64,000 nucleotides of DNA from Vibrio taketomensis (lineage in GTDB: Bacteria; Pseudomonadota; Gammaproteobacteria; Enterobacterales; Vibrionaceae), in assembly GCF_009938165.1 (NCBI RefSeq), contig NZ_AP019650.1, positions 806,001 to 870,000 on the forward strand, read 5' to 3'. The notes under the pieces were generated by a model. It was not told the DNA's origin. It did no database searches and saw only the letters and a list, made by a program, of their open reading frames with translations. Position numbers and translations under genes: made by a program. This document shows positions 56,472 through 64,000 of this stretch, one piece after another. Positions within the stretch are counted from its first letter, which is position 1. Each line of letters begins with the position of its first letter.

Positions 56472-57095
56472 ATGAAAATCATCATATTACACGGACTGTA
56501 TATGCATGGCGTCGTGATGCAGCCGCTTAGCCATAAACTACGCAAGATGGGTTATCAAACCAAAGTGTTAACCTATAACACGGTAGCGATTGACAACCAA
56601 ACGCTCTTTCAAAAAATGGATGAGGCCTTATCTAGTACCATGCCAAACGTTCTAGTTGGACATAGTCTGGGTGGCTTGATCATAAAAAACTATTTAAGAG
56701 CAAGAAAACCCTCATCTCAAACCATTAGTCACGTCGTCGCCATCGGTTCTCCAATTCGCGGTGCTTCTATTGTTGATCGAATTAAACAGCTTGGCTTTTC
56801 CAGTATGCTGGGTAATTCAACGGAACATGGCTTATCAATGCATGACGACACATGGGAAATGCCACAAAAGCTTGGGTGTATTGCCGGTACGTTACCTGTT
56901 GGTGCACGAGCGTTACTCATGATGGACAACTCCATTGCATCTGACGGGACCGTGACGCTAGAAGAGACCATGATTGATGGTATGACTGACCATATCCACA
57001 CACCGAGTTCACATACCAGCCTAATCTACAACTCGTTCGTACCTAAACAAATTGACAATTTCATCCGTTGTGATTGCTTTCTACATAGCATATAA
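56472..57095 (+). CDS. Alpha/beta hydrolase, lipase-like
   Basis: A 207-residue cytosolic alpha/beta-fold hydrolase. The oxyanion strand is MKIIILHGLYMHG and the nucleophile elbow is VGHSLGGLI with Ser in GHSLG. A probable catalytic Asp and His occur later (DGTVTLEE and HTPSSHTSL). It resembles PGAP1/lipase-class proteins, but substrate is unknown. The start MKIIILH is used, with GGAAAGG just upstream; the longest frame has 13 more codons (MIINRQFLPMGKA) without a good site. There is no operon partner. Confidence 0.82.
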   Translation: MKIIILHGLYMHGVVMQPLSHKLRKMGYQTKVLTYNTVAIDNQTLFQKMDEALSSTMPNVLVGHSLGGLIIKNYLRARKPSSQTISHVVAIGSPIRGASIVDRIKQLGFSSMLGNSTEHGLSMHDDTWEMPQKLGCIAGTLPVGARALLMMDNSIASDGTVTLEETMIDGMTDHIHTPSSHTSLIYNSFVPKQIDNFIRCDCFLHSI

Positions 57096-57127
57096 CAAGT
57101 ATTTCCATAATTATCGAATTAACACTA

Positions 57128-57172
57128 TTGATCATTTGCTTGGTTACGCTTAATATATCGCCATTCGACGAT
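57128..57172 (+). promoter_or_regulatory. arsR promoter and ArsR-type operator
   Basis: A sigma-70-like promoter TTGATC, 17-base spacer, TAATAT (57128-57156) runs directly into the imperfect palindrome ATCGCCATTCGACGAT (57157-57172), which covers the expected start of transcription. A close copy of the palindrome lies before acr3. Confidence 0.72.
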
Positions 57173-57527
57173 GTACTATTATTTAGCAATGATGAACTGT
57201 AATACTGACTGCGCGTCACTACTTAACGCTGACGATACACAACTCGAGTTAGAAGCTCGATTTGCCGCCCAAGCCAAAGCGCTTTCTCACCCTGCTCGCG
57301 TTCGCATCCTAAAAACCTTATTGGTTCTCGAAAGCGTTGGCGGTTGTTTAAATGGCGACCTCGTTTCCCAGTTAGGTTTGGCACAATCAACAGTGTCTGA
57401 GCATCTGCGTATTTTGAAAGCTGCCGGATTTATCACCGCAGAACCAAATCCGCCGAAGATTTGCTACCGCATTGATCCCGCGGTGACCAAGGAATTCATC
57501 GCTTTATTTGAAAAAATTACCGGCTAA
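57171..57527 (+). CDS. arsR: ArsR-family metalloregulator
   Basis: A winged-helix repressor expected to release its DNA when it binds As(III)/Sb(III), derepressing the acr3 pump gene that follows. The 118-residue protein has [15 protein letters not shown] and the recognition helix [21 protein letters not shown]. The classical CVCDLC motif is absent; cysteines are at 10, 14, 59 and 98, so an alternative site resembling the N-terminal pair type is possible. The ORF begins at 57171, inside its operator; a start at MMN (57189/57192) would allow a short leader. No strong Shine-Dalgarno is visible for either. A hairpin with a T tract (57537-57577) follows. Confidence 0.87.
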   Translation: MYYYLAMMNCNTDCASLLNADDTQLELEARFAAQAKALSHPARVRILKTLLVLESVGGCLNGDLVSQLGLAQSTVSEHLRILKAAGFITAEPNPPKICYRIDPAVTKEFIALFEKITG

Positions 57528-57536
57528 GTTTTCTGT

Positions 57537-57577
57537 TCGAGCATCACCATTTTTGTCGTAATGCTCGACATTTTTTG
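57537..57577 (+). terminator. Terminator or attenuator after arsR
   Basis: An 8-bp stem TCGAGCAT/ATGCTCGA (57537-57544 and 57561-57568) with a 16-base loop is followed by CATTTTTT. It lies between arsR and the second operator. Confidence 0.6.
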
Positions 57578-57586
57578 CCTTTAACT

Positions 57587-57602
57587 ATCGTCAATCGACG
57601 AT
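57587..57602 (+). promoter_or_regulatory. Second ArsR-type operator, upstream of acr3
   Basis: ATCGTCAATCGACGAT, a 16-bp palindrome with perfect 6-bp arms, differs from the arsR-upstream copy at two positions and lies 18 bases before the acr3 start. It would give acr3 its own ArsR control. Confidence 0.7.
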
Positions 57603-57619
57603 TATCGAGGATTAATTTT

Positions 57620-58678
57620 ATGACTGATGTTGCTCTATCAACGCCGAAAGCCAAAATGAGCTTTTTGGATCGTTACCTCACTTTATGGATATTTCTTGCA
57701 ATGGCTATTGGTGTCGGAATCGGTGCACTATTCCCTCAAGTGGCCGAGTGGAACCAAGCAATGTCTGTGGGATCAACCAATATTCCATTGGCCATTGGCC
57801 TTATTCTGATGATGTATCCGCCATTAGCTAAAGTGGATTACAGCTTGTTAGGAAAGGTAAAGAAAGACAAGAAAGCAATCAAACTGTCACTGTTTATGAA
57901 CTGGATTGTTGGCCCTATCCTGATGTTTGTACTAGCACTCACGTTTCTTGGCGATCATCCAGGGTACATGGTCGGCATCATTTTGATTGGGTTAGCGCGT
58001 TGTATTGCGATGGTACTGGTTTGGAATGATATCGGTGGCGGTAACAAAGAATATGGCGCAGCATTGGTTGCGATTAACAGCGCATTCCAAATCGTGACTT
58101 ATAGTTTTATGGCGTGGCTGTTTATCACCGTGCTACCTCCTTACTTTGGTTACCAAGGTTTTGCCGTGGATATTTCCATGCTGGATATCGCGGAAAGCGT
58201 ATTCATTTACCTAGGTATTCCTTTCTTAGCCGGGTTTCTAAGCCGTAAGTTGCTAGTGAAAGCAAAAGGTGAGGCTTGGTATAACCAACATTTTATCCCT
58301 GCAATTTCACCCATTACATTGATTGCACTACTCGCAACCATCGTTTTGATGTTTAGTTTGAAAGGGGAAATGATTCTTGAACTGCCAATGGATGTATTCC
58401 GAGTTGCCATCCCTCTAGCGATCTATTTCGTATTGATGTTCTTTGTAAGCTTTTTTGTTGGTAAACGCATGGGTATTGAATACGATAAAAACGCATCCAT
58501 TGCCTTTACCGCGACGGGTAACAACTTTGAATTAGCGATTGCCGTATCGATTGCTGTATTTGGCTTGAACTCAGACCAAGCGTTTGCAGGCGTGATCGGT
58601 CCGCTAATTGAAGTACCCGTTCTTATTGCACTGGTTAACGTTGCGTTGAAGCTAAAAGAACGTTATTACCAACGCTAG
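57620..58678 (+). CDS. acr3: Arsenite efflux transporter Acr3
   Basis: A 352-residue inner-membrane pump of the Acr3 (BASS superfamily) class that exports arsenite. About ten hydrophobic helices are visible. The family signature [19 protein letters not shown] holds the conserved cysteine required in Acr3 proteins, and the C-terminal helix region [21 protein letters not shown] has the conserved TGNNFELA stretch. The ATG at 57620 has GAGG nine bases upstream; the longer TTG frame at 57575 lies across the operator and is not used. No arsC reductase is adjacent. Confidence 0.94.
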   Translation: MTDVALSTPKAKMSFLDRYLTLWIFLAMAIGVGIGALFPQVAEWNQAMSVGSTNIPLAIGLILMMYPPLAKVDYSLLGKVKKDKKAIKLSLFMNWIVGPILMFVLALTFLGDHPGYMVGIILIGLARCIAMVLVWNDIGGGNKEYGAALVAINSAFQIVTYSFMAWLFITVLPPYFGYQGFAVDISMLDIAESVFIYLGIPFLAGFLSRKLLVKAKGEAWYNQHFIPAISPITLIALLATIVLMFSLKGEMILELPMDVFRVAIPLAIYFVLMFFVSFFVGKRMGIEYDKNASIAFTATGNNFELAIAVSIAVFGLNSDQAFAGVIGPLIEVPVLIALVNVALKLKERYYQR

Positions 58679-58685
58679 TATTGAT

Positions 58686-58711
58686 GAAAAAAGAGGGCGA
58701 TACGCCCTCTT
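58686..58711. terminator. Bidirectional terminator between acr3 and the EIIC-EAL gene
   Basis: A 9-bp stem AAGAGGGCG/CGCCCTCTT with an ATA loop has six A on the left (T tract for the minus strand) and TCTTCT on the right. Confidence 0.88.
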
Positions 58712-58714
58712 CTT

Positions 58715-60753
58715 CTAGTATTGATTGGATTTCACTTCGAATAAATTCAATGCTCTGATTTCACTAAACGGCATTGGCTTATAGAAATAGAAACCTTGAA
58801 TTAAGTTGATATTTTGCTCGCGCATAAAATCAATCTCTTCTTGTCGTTCTACCCCTTCAACCACAATTTCCGCACCGGTGACCCGTACCAGTTGACTGGT
58901 TAGGCTAAACATCTCTTTACCGTTTTTCTGTTCTAAGTTCAGCACCAACGAACGGTCAATTTTTACTTTATCGAATTCATAACGGCTTAAGTAACCGATA
59001 GAAGAATAACCCGCACCAAAGTCATCAAGTGCGATGCGTATCCCTTTACTTCTTAGCTCTTGGAGTACCGACCAAGTATTCACTTCATCTTGAATCAACA
59101 AATCTTCAGTAATTTCAAACTCCACCTGACTGAATGACAAGCTACTCTTTTCAATCATGCTTGTCACAATGCCAGCAAAGTTATCGATCAAAAACGTATC
59201 CGGAGAAATGTTGATGGAAACTTTAAACTCTGGGTTAGTCGCCAGAGGACTCACCTCATGCAGAGCCTGTTTCACCACCCATAGATCCAGCTCTGAAGTT
59301 AATCCCAGCTTTGCAAAACTTGCCAAAAACCAAGGTGGCGTGATTTTCCCATCATAACTTCTATGACGAATGAGTACTTCCAGCGAGTTCACTTGCTGCT
59401 GGTTCATATCGTACTGAGGTTGATAAAACAGTACAAATTCACCACTTTTTTGCAAGGTACTTATCTGGCGTTGAGCCAGCAAGTTAGCACTCATCTGAGG
59501 TAACACACCAATTACCGAAGGGCTATTGCCAAGGTCTTTGTAATTAAAGAAATTATCTGACAACCCTTTAGTAAAGATCGCATTTGTACCGGCTACTTTA
59601 TCCATCTGTTTGAAAAACGGTAGATAAATGGCGATGCCAACCAACACAATCACCAATTGCAGTAGCGGTGCTGCACAATCATTGCCTGTCGCCATGTAGC
59701 CACTAAAAAACGCAGGCGTCATCCAGCTAATAAATGTCGAAACGGGCGCAACCCAGCCCAATGATGTCGCCACAGGGCTAATCCCGCCATTGGAGCCAAC
59801 AAAATGGAATGATTAATACTGGGTTAAAGATAATTGGCAAACCAAATAAAATCGGTTCATTGATATTGAAAACACTCAATACCAACGTTGCCATCGCCAG
59901 AGTTCGATAACCTTTGTTTTGGGTAAACAACAGCATACATAACACCAGGCTAAGCGTATTACCCGAACCACCGATGCCAGCATAGATATCATAAAAGTTA
60001 CTGGTCAAGATTGGCAGTTCAGTGCCAAACGCTTGGTGCATCTCATAGCTTTTAAGCGAGAACTCATAGAGCTCACTCTTTAACGGAGCCAAAATAATAT
60101 GGCCGTTAACGCCCATGCTCCAAAAAAGGTTGCGCCCCAGTTCATACAAAAGACCATCACTGAGTGAGTATTCATCTAAGCTCGGAATCAATTTCACCAA
60201 TTCGGTAAAAGATAGAATCCAGTTTTTTAGTAAATAACCAGCACCGGCGTACAGTGCAACCATAAAGATACACGCACCCACTAAGTTTATGGTTTGATCC
60301 ACCACATTTGGCAGTTCACTCTCCATAAACAATCTCTTGCGCTCCAACAATTGGGTAGTCTTACTGACTAAAAGAGGAATAATGATCGCAAGCGGATAGT
60401 TAGTAGGAATAAAAGTCCCCGGATGCAGCATACCCCACTCATGACCTAAAATTACGTAGATCAGAAGCGATGGCGTAATAACATTGGTACGCGATGTTTT
60501 ATGCAATGTCGCCAAAAACTGGGAGTAATAGACAACCAGTAAAATCGGGAACAATTTCCAAATTAGGGTACTTGCTAGAAGGATTTTTTCTGCCAAGCCC
60601 TGCAAGCCAATCACTGCTAAGCCATTTCCAAGCAGCATACAAAATGCAGAAATCAAACTGATCGGCAAAAGCATCAAAAACATTACATAAGCCATTGATG
60701 TAACTGTTCTCTGACGTATTCTCAATAAAACGATAGAGAGTTTTAAAATTCAT
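58715..60753 (-). CDS. PTS EIIC-EAL fusion, c-di-GMP phosphodiesterase (frame broken as sequenced)
   Basis: One reconstructed protein of about 680 residues. The N-terminal 410 residues form a lactose/cellobiose-type PTS EIIC membrane domain, with the NEP motif in FNINEPILFGLP. The C-terminal 250 residues are an EAL domain: EVL in place of EAL, NIS, EITED, DDFGAGYSSI, KIDRSL, EGVE and QGF are all present, so cyclic di-GMP hydrolysis is likely. Two frame breaks occur. One extra T near 59801-59804 is removed to join PFVGSNGGISPVATS. Another lies near 60702-60710, joining MNFKTLYRFIENTSEN to VTSMAYVMFLM. The separate frames are 58715-59773 and 59778-60725. An ATG at 60813 with AAGGA upstream would add 20 residues. 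No EIIA or EIIB is in the window. Confidence 0.85.
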
Positions 60754-60927
60754 GTTGGGCTTTTTCTCATTATTTGCGTTATGCAAGCCATGCAAATAGA
60801 AACGCCGCTCCATTATTCCTTGTGGTACCCCGAGAGAGAGGTGGTTGGTCTATCAACGCGCCAAACTGACTGCCTATCTTCACTATAAGCATGTAGAGTG
60901 ATATATAAGCAAGCAGGCGCACGGTAC

Positions 60928-60955
60928 TCTCAATGGAAGCAAACTTCCATTGAGA
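60928..60955 (-). promoter_or_regulatory. 12-bp hairpin in the leader of the EIIC-EAL gene
   Basis: A perfect stem TCTCAATGGAAG/CTTCCATTGAGA with a 4-base CAAA loop, about 175 bases before the start codon. There is no T tract in either direction, so it is more likely an operator or RNA regulatory element than a terminator. Confidence 0.5.
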
Positions 60956-60982
60956 TAATTTATTGAAACGATTAATAGTTTT

Positions 60983-60998
60983 ACGCAAACGCTTTCGT
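60983..60998 (-). promoter_or_regulatory. LacI/PurR-type operator candidate
   Basis: ACGCAAACGCTTTCGT matches the PurR/LacI-family consensus ACGCAAACGTTTTCGT at 15 of 16 positions. It lies about 230 bases upstream of the EIIC-EAL start and 14 bases past the mscS stop. A sugar-responsive LacI-type regulator would fit a PTS gene. Confidence 0.5.
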
Positions 60999-61011
60999 GA
61001 AAGATCTTCGT

Positions 61012-61871
61012 TTAAATATCCGAAATAAGTTCTGAATTTTCATTAAATTGCTTTGCATACAATACCATAAAGTCATTTCGTATCAGTTGTTCAATATGGT
61101 TTGCTTGCTCGGTAGGACAAAAGATCATTACGTGAACATTTTGCTCACCTGTCGGTGTGCTGTTGATGTGGATATGGGGCTCTGAGCCGGGTAAATCAAC
61201 ACCAGCGTGACGCTCGATGATAGAGTTGTATCGTCTCGCTACTTCGCTAAATGTTTGGCAATGTTCTTCAATTTGATGAGTAAGCTCTGGCAATAATGGA
61301 TATAAGTTAACAAAGTCTCTCACTACAATCGAAAAATCGTGATACACATAGCGCTTCATAAAGTTCAGATTCTTAACTGGGTAAGTAAAGAACATGCTAT
61401 TGGGCAAGGTCGCTGTTTTTCCGGTAAAATGGTATTGACCATGATATAGGTCGATCTCTTGAATCACGGTTGCCATCATATTGTGCTCGATCACTTCACC
61501 ACATAACTTCCCCACCTCTATCCAGTCACCAATACGAAAAGAGCGAGAACTCGCGCGCTGAATTGAACCAGTAAAACATAAAATAATTTCTTTGCTGGCT
61601 ACCACAACAGCGACGGCTATGGCGGTTAAAGATAAAGCGAACTCATTGATTTCAGACTGCCATAGAATAAACAACAGTATCACTATCGTGGAAAATGAGC
61701 CGTTTTTGGTTCGTGACATCCATTTGCGTTGATTCTCGGTCAGGAAAGCAACATCTCCACGAATCTTTGACAACACGACACGGCGAATTAAAGAGATAAA
61801 AACGATAATAAGGATAGAAAAACGGTTTTATGATTAAGAAGAAAATCGATTACGGCTTGTACTTTCTCCAC
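61012..61871 (-). CDS. MscS-type mechanosensitive channel, frame broken near the N-terminus
   Basis: A small-conductance mechanosensitive channel-like protein of about 286 residues, expected in the inner membrane to release solutes on osmotic downshock. The pore-lining helix and beta domain are recognisable in IAVAVVVASKEIILCFTGSIQR, then SRSFRIGDWIEVGKLCGEVIE and TLPNSMFFTYPVKNLN. The open frame starts at 61776, but the upstream sequence encodes another helix (TVFSILIIVFISLIRRVVLSK) if one T is added to the run at 61818-61822. The likely start is then a GTG at 61871 (VEKVQAVIDFLLNH) with AGGG six bases upstream. It is followed by the EIIC-EAL leader. Confidence 0.85.
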
Positions 61872-61917
61872 GCGTTACCCTGTGTGTGGTTTAACCTTAC
61901 CTGACTTAGCGATAATG

Positions 61918-62385
61918 CTATCTATATTGCGCTGATGTAATAAATTCACCAAAACTTTCACACCATACTATCACCGTATTGTACTCTGCAACATTAACCG
62001 CTTCTGGCAAATTGAAACTAAACCGATCGAAAGTATTAATATCCCCAATCTGAATCATCGTGTCCTTGTATTGGCTAAAGTTAGCCTCTGTCTCGACAAA
62101 TACCGGAGAAAGGTAAAGTTTATAGTCAGGTCCAGGAGCAATTTCACCTGAGAAGACGATTTGTTTATCGCTGATAGACACTGTCCCTTCTCCCCAGTGA
62201 AGAAAATCACTATCGATACGCTCTTTATCAAAAGTCGCGCTATACAAAGCATGCTCAGAAATCGCTTTGATGTCTTCCATTGGAGGTGACTCAGGTTGAG
62301 TCAAAATAGGCAGGGTGTAAATACCAAGCGCAAAGCCTGCTACCGCAAAAACAAGATGGGAAACAACCAGTAAAAGGATTCTCAT
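61918..62385 (-). CDS. DM13-domain membrane-anchored protein
   Basis: A 155-residue protein with one N-terminal helix (LVFAVAGFALGIYTLPIL) and a DM13 domain of about 100 residues. Conserved features seen are GPDYKLYLSPVFV, INTFDRFSFNLPEAVNV and the C-terminal VIVWCESFGEFITSAQYR with the family cysteine (WCExF). DM13 domains are suggested to act in redox or electron transfer, but this is unproven for the bacterial forms. The Shine-Dalgarno AGGAG overlaps the end of an 11-bp hairpin arm upstream. It follows pepT on the same strand. Confidence 0.87.
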   Translation of the reverse strand: MRILLLVVSHLVFAVAGFALGIYTLPILTQPESPPMEDIKAISEHALYSATFDKERIDSDFLHWGEGTVSISDKQIVFSGEIAPGPDYKLYLSPVFVETEANFSQYKDTMIQIGDINTFDRFSFNLPEAVNVAEYNTVIVWCESFGEFITSAQYR

Positions 62386-62394
62386 TTAATGCTC

Positions 62395-62423
62395 CTAGGA
62401 TTGAGTCTACCTCTCAATCCTAG
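62395..62423 (-). promoter_or_regulatory. Hairpin overlapping the Shine-Dalgarno of the DM13 gene
   Basis: An 11-bp perfect stem CTAGGATTGAG/CTCAATCCTAG with a 7-base loop. On the minus strand the 3' arm ends in CCTAG and runs straight into GAG, so the AG of AGGAG is in the stem, ten bases before the ATG. No T tract follows. Confidence 0.5.
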
Positions 62424-62495
62424 TGCATAGACCCGAGTAACATCAAGCATCTACCCCGGTTTGAGTGAGCTTATCGTGACTCAGGCAACATGATC

Positions 62496-63725
62496 TTATC
62501 GATACGCTTTTACTGTATTTTCTGCCAGTTTTACAATCACATTCACCGCTTGTTGCATACCTTGTACGGTAATGAACTCATGAATACCGTGGAAGTTATA
62601 GCCACCAGTAAAAATGTTCGGACACGGCAGCCCCATAAACGACAATCTCGCCCCGTCTGTGCCTCCACGAATCGGCTTGATCATTGGCTCGACATCACAA
62701 TCCATCATTGCCTGTTTCGCTAACTCGATCACATGAGGATGAGGCTCAACCATCTCACGCATATTCTGATAGCTATCAGTAATGACGAGCTCAACTCGAC
62801 CACGGGTTAACTCCGCGTTAAGCTGGTCAGTAATGCTTTGCATAAACGCTTTTCTTTGCGCCAATCCTTCGCTATCAAAGTCACGAATAATGTAACCAAG
62901 CTCACTTTTCGCCACAGACATAGACGCTGATTTCAAGTGATAGAAGCCTTCATAGCCCTCAGTGCACTCCGGCGTCTCTTCTGCTGGCATCATAGTTTGA
63001 AAGCGAGCTGCGATAGACATCGAGTTCACCATTTTATCTTTAGCAGTACCTGGATGGACGTTTGTGCCATAGACTATGACGTCTGCACTTGATGCGTTAA
63101 AGTTTTCGTACTCCAATTCGCCAACCGGACCACCATCAATCGTATAAGCCCATTTAGCGCCAAATTTCTCTACATCAAATAAATCGGCACCGCGCCCTAT
63201 TTCTTCATCTGGGGTAAACCCAATACAGATATCACCATGCGGCAACGACGGGTTAGCGATCAGCATTTCGATAGCAGTAATGATTTCAGCAATACCTGCT
63301 TTATTATCTGCGCCTAAGAGTGTCGTTCCGTCCGTTACAATCAAATCGTGACCGCGTAACAAATTCAAATCCGGATATTGATCAGGAGAAAGCTGTTCAC
63401 CACTCGTTCCCAGCGTAATCACGCCACCTTGATAGTTTTCAACCACACGCGGGGTGACGTTTTCCCCAGAAGCATCTGGAGCCGTATCCATATGTGCAAT
63501 AAAACCAATTGGTGGAACATGAGTTTCCACGTTACTCGGCAAGCGGGCCATTAGGTAACCATGTTCATCTAATGACACATCACTCAAACCTAGCTGCTCA
63601 AGCTCTTTTTTTAGATACAGGGCAAATGTCATTTGCCCTTCACTACTCGGGCATTGCTGATTACTTGGATTTGATTGTGTATCGAAAGCGACATAACGCA
63701 AAAAGCGGGAAACTAGATTATCCAT
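62496..63725 (-). CDS. pepT: Peptidase T (tripeptide aminopeptidase)
   Basis: Removes the N-terminal residue from tripeptides in the cytosol using two zinc ions. The 409-residue length equals that of the E. coli enzyme. The M20 metal and catalytic residues are visible: IAHMDTAPD (His and Asp), [14 protein letters not shown] (bridging Asp), [12 protein letters not shown] (Glu), IDGGPVGE, and the final His in YNFHGIHEF. The start MDNLVSRF is chosen over a longer frame with 13 more codons; AGAAGTT lies upstream of that ATG. The gene is upstream of the DM13 gene. Confidence 0.95.
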   Translation of the reverse strand: MDNLVSRFLRYVAFDTQSNPSNQQCPSSEGQMTFALYLKKELEQLGLSDVSLDEHGYLMARLPSNVETHVPPIGFIAHMDTAPDASGENVTPRVVENYQGGVITLGTSGEQLSPDQYPDLNLLRGHDLIVTDGTTLLGADNKAGIAEIITAIEMLIANPSLPHGDICIGFTPDEEIGRGADLFDVEKFGAKWAYTIDGGPVGELEYENFNASSADVIVYGTNVHPGTAKDKMVNSMSIAARFQTMMPAEETPECTEGYEGFYHLKSASMSVAKSELGYIIRDFDSEGLAQRKAFMQSITDQLNAELTRGRVELVITDSYQNMREMVEPHPHVIELAKQAMMDCDVEPMIKPIRGGTDGARLSFMGLPCPNIFTGGYNFHGIHEFITVQGMQQAVNVIVKLAENTVKAYR

Positions 63726-63862
63726 AACTATAACTTCTCTAAAAACTGCGCACTGTTGCGCCAAGACAGTTAATACTAGGGCGATAATGGCGAATTACTT
63801 TGATTTAGGTAAGTAAATTACCCAGTTTCAGTTTATTTTTGTCTGCGTGTTTTCTTGAGATG

Positions 63863-63889
63863 AAAAAAAACGCCGTACAAGACGACGTT
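63863..63889 (-). terminator. Terminator of the NupC-type transporter gene
   Basis: On the minus strand an 8-bp stem AACGTCGT/ACGGCGTT (one G-U pair) with a 5-base loop is followed by a run of T. Confidence 0.87.
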
Positions 63890-63907
63890 TCAAAAAACGT
63901 AAGCGAT

Positions 63908-64000
63908 TTACAGTAGGAAGAAGATCCCCGCCAAGCATGCACTCATTAGGTTCGCAAGCGTACCAGCTGCTACTGCTTTTAAACCAAGATTTGCAACTTC
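63908..64000 (-). CDS. NupC-type nucleoside transporter, C-terminal 30 residues only
   Basis: Cut by the right edge; the gene continues outside the window. The visible end reads EVANLGLKAVAAGTLANLMS then ACLAGIFFLL, which matches the last helix of concentrative nucleoside transporters (NupC/Na+-dependent type) in gammaproteobacteria. The stop TAA is at 63908-63910 and a terminator follows. Substrate and ion specificity cannot be read from this piece. Confidence 0.78.
   Translation of the reverse strand, partial: EVANLGLKAVAAGTLANLMSACLAGIFFLL

Noticed and set aside
60779..60988. 69-residue minus-strand ORF upstream of the EIIC-EAL gene
   Set aside because: It runs through the leader hairpin, has no Shine-Dalgarno and no recognisable family; I treat it as untranslated leader.

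Overview
The window reads as a Vibrio genome segment, most likely from the second chromosome. This is inferred from gene content: a zwf-pgl-gnd cluster, a Vct-type catechol-siderophore ABC operon, a stand-alone acetate kinase, lactate-utilisation lut genes, a CueR regulator, a ShyB-like Zur-controlled endopeptidase and a very large type I-secreted adhesin. I see no tRNA, rRNA, insertion sequence, integron or CRISPR array.

Layout. 1-3.7 kb: oxidative pentose phosphate operon zwf (cut by the left edge), pgl, gnd. 3.8-8.1 kb: small membrane protein, MarC-family protein, membrane diguanylate cyclase, DUF2058 protein, DEAD-box helicase. 8.3-24.1 kb: one giant minus-strand adhesin locus with an N-terminal retention module carrying an AAAAG LapG-like site, many tandem Ig-like/T1SS-143-like domains, 12 RTX nonapeptides and a type I secretion C-terminus. 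24.4-31.9 kb: HNH protein, acyl-CoA ligase, GH18 chitinase, then a Zur-box-controlled pair (COG0523 GTPase and LysM-M23 endopeptidase) and a LysR regulator. 32.1-36.7 kb: lldP-lutA-lutB-lutC lactate oxidation. 37.2-41.8 kb: VF530-family protein, YbiT ABC-F ATPase, acetate kinase, CueR. 41.9-45.5 kb: vctPDGC siderophore transporter. 45.6-51.8 kb: S4 RNA-binding protein and yejABEF. 52-55.5 kb: NUDIX, GNAT and a Lon-like protease. 55.7-58.7 kb: DUF2753 protein behind a possible Fur box, alpha/beta hydrolase, arsR-acr3. 58.7-64 kb: a PTS EIIC-EAL fusion, MscS-type channel, DM13 protein, peptidase T and the 3' end of a NupC-type transporter.

Several themes connect: metal homeostasis (Zur, Fur-like, CueR and ArsR modules), c-di-GMP turnover (one GGDEF and one EAL protein) in the same window as a surface adhesin, and carbon overflow and lactate/acetate metabolism.

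A key caveat is that at least 17 single-base frame breaks can be placed in seven loci (adhesin, chitinase, vctP, vctC, S4 protein, EIIC-EAL, mscS). Nearly all fall in or next to short homopolymer runs, and protein similarity continues cleanly in the new frame. This looks like homopolymer sequencing error rather than gene decay, so the broken genes are annotated here at their reconstructed extents. The best candidates for new biology are the adhesin with its 3.9-kb higher-order repeat, the PTS EIIC-EAL fusion with its leader elements, and the arsR-acr3 and Zur circuits. None is clearly a wholly unknown system.
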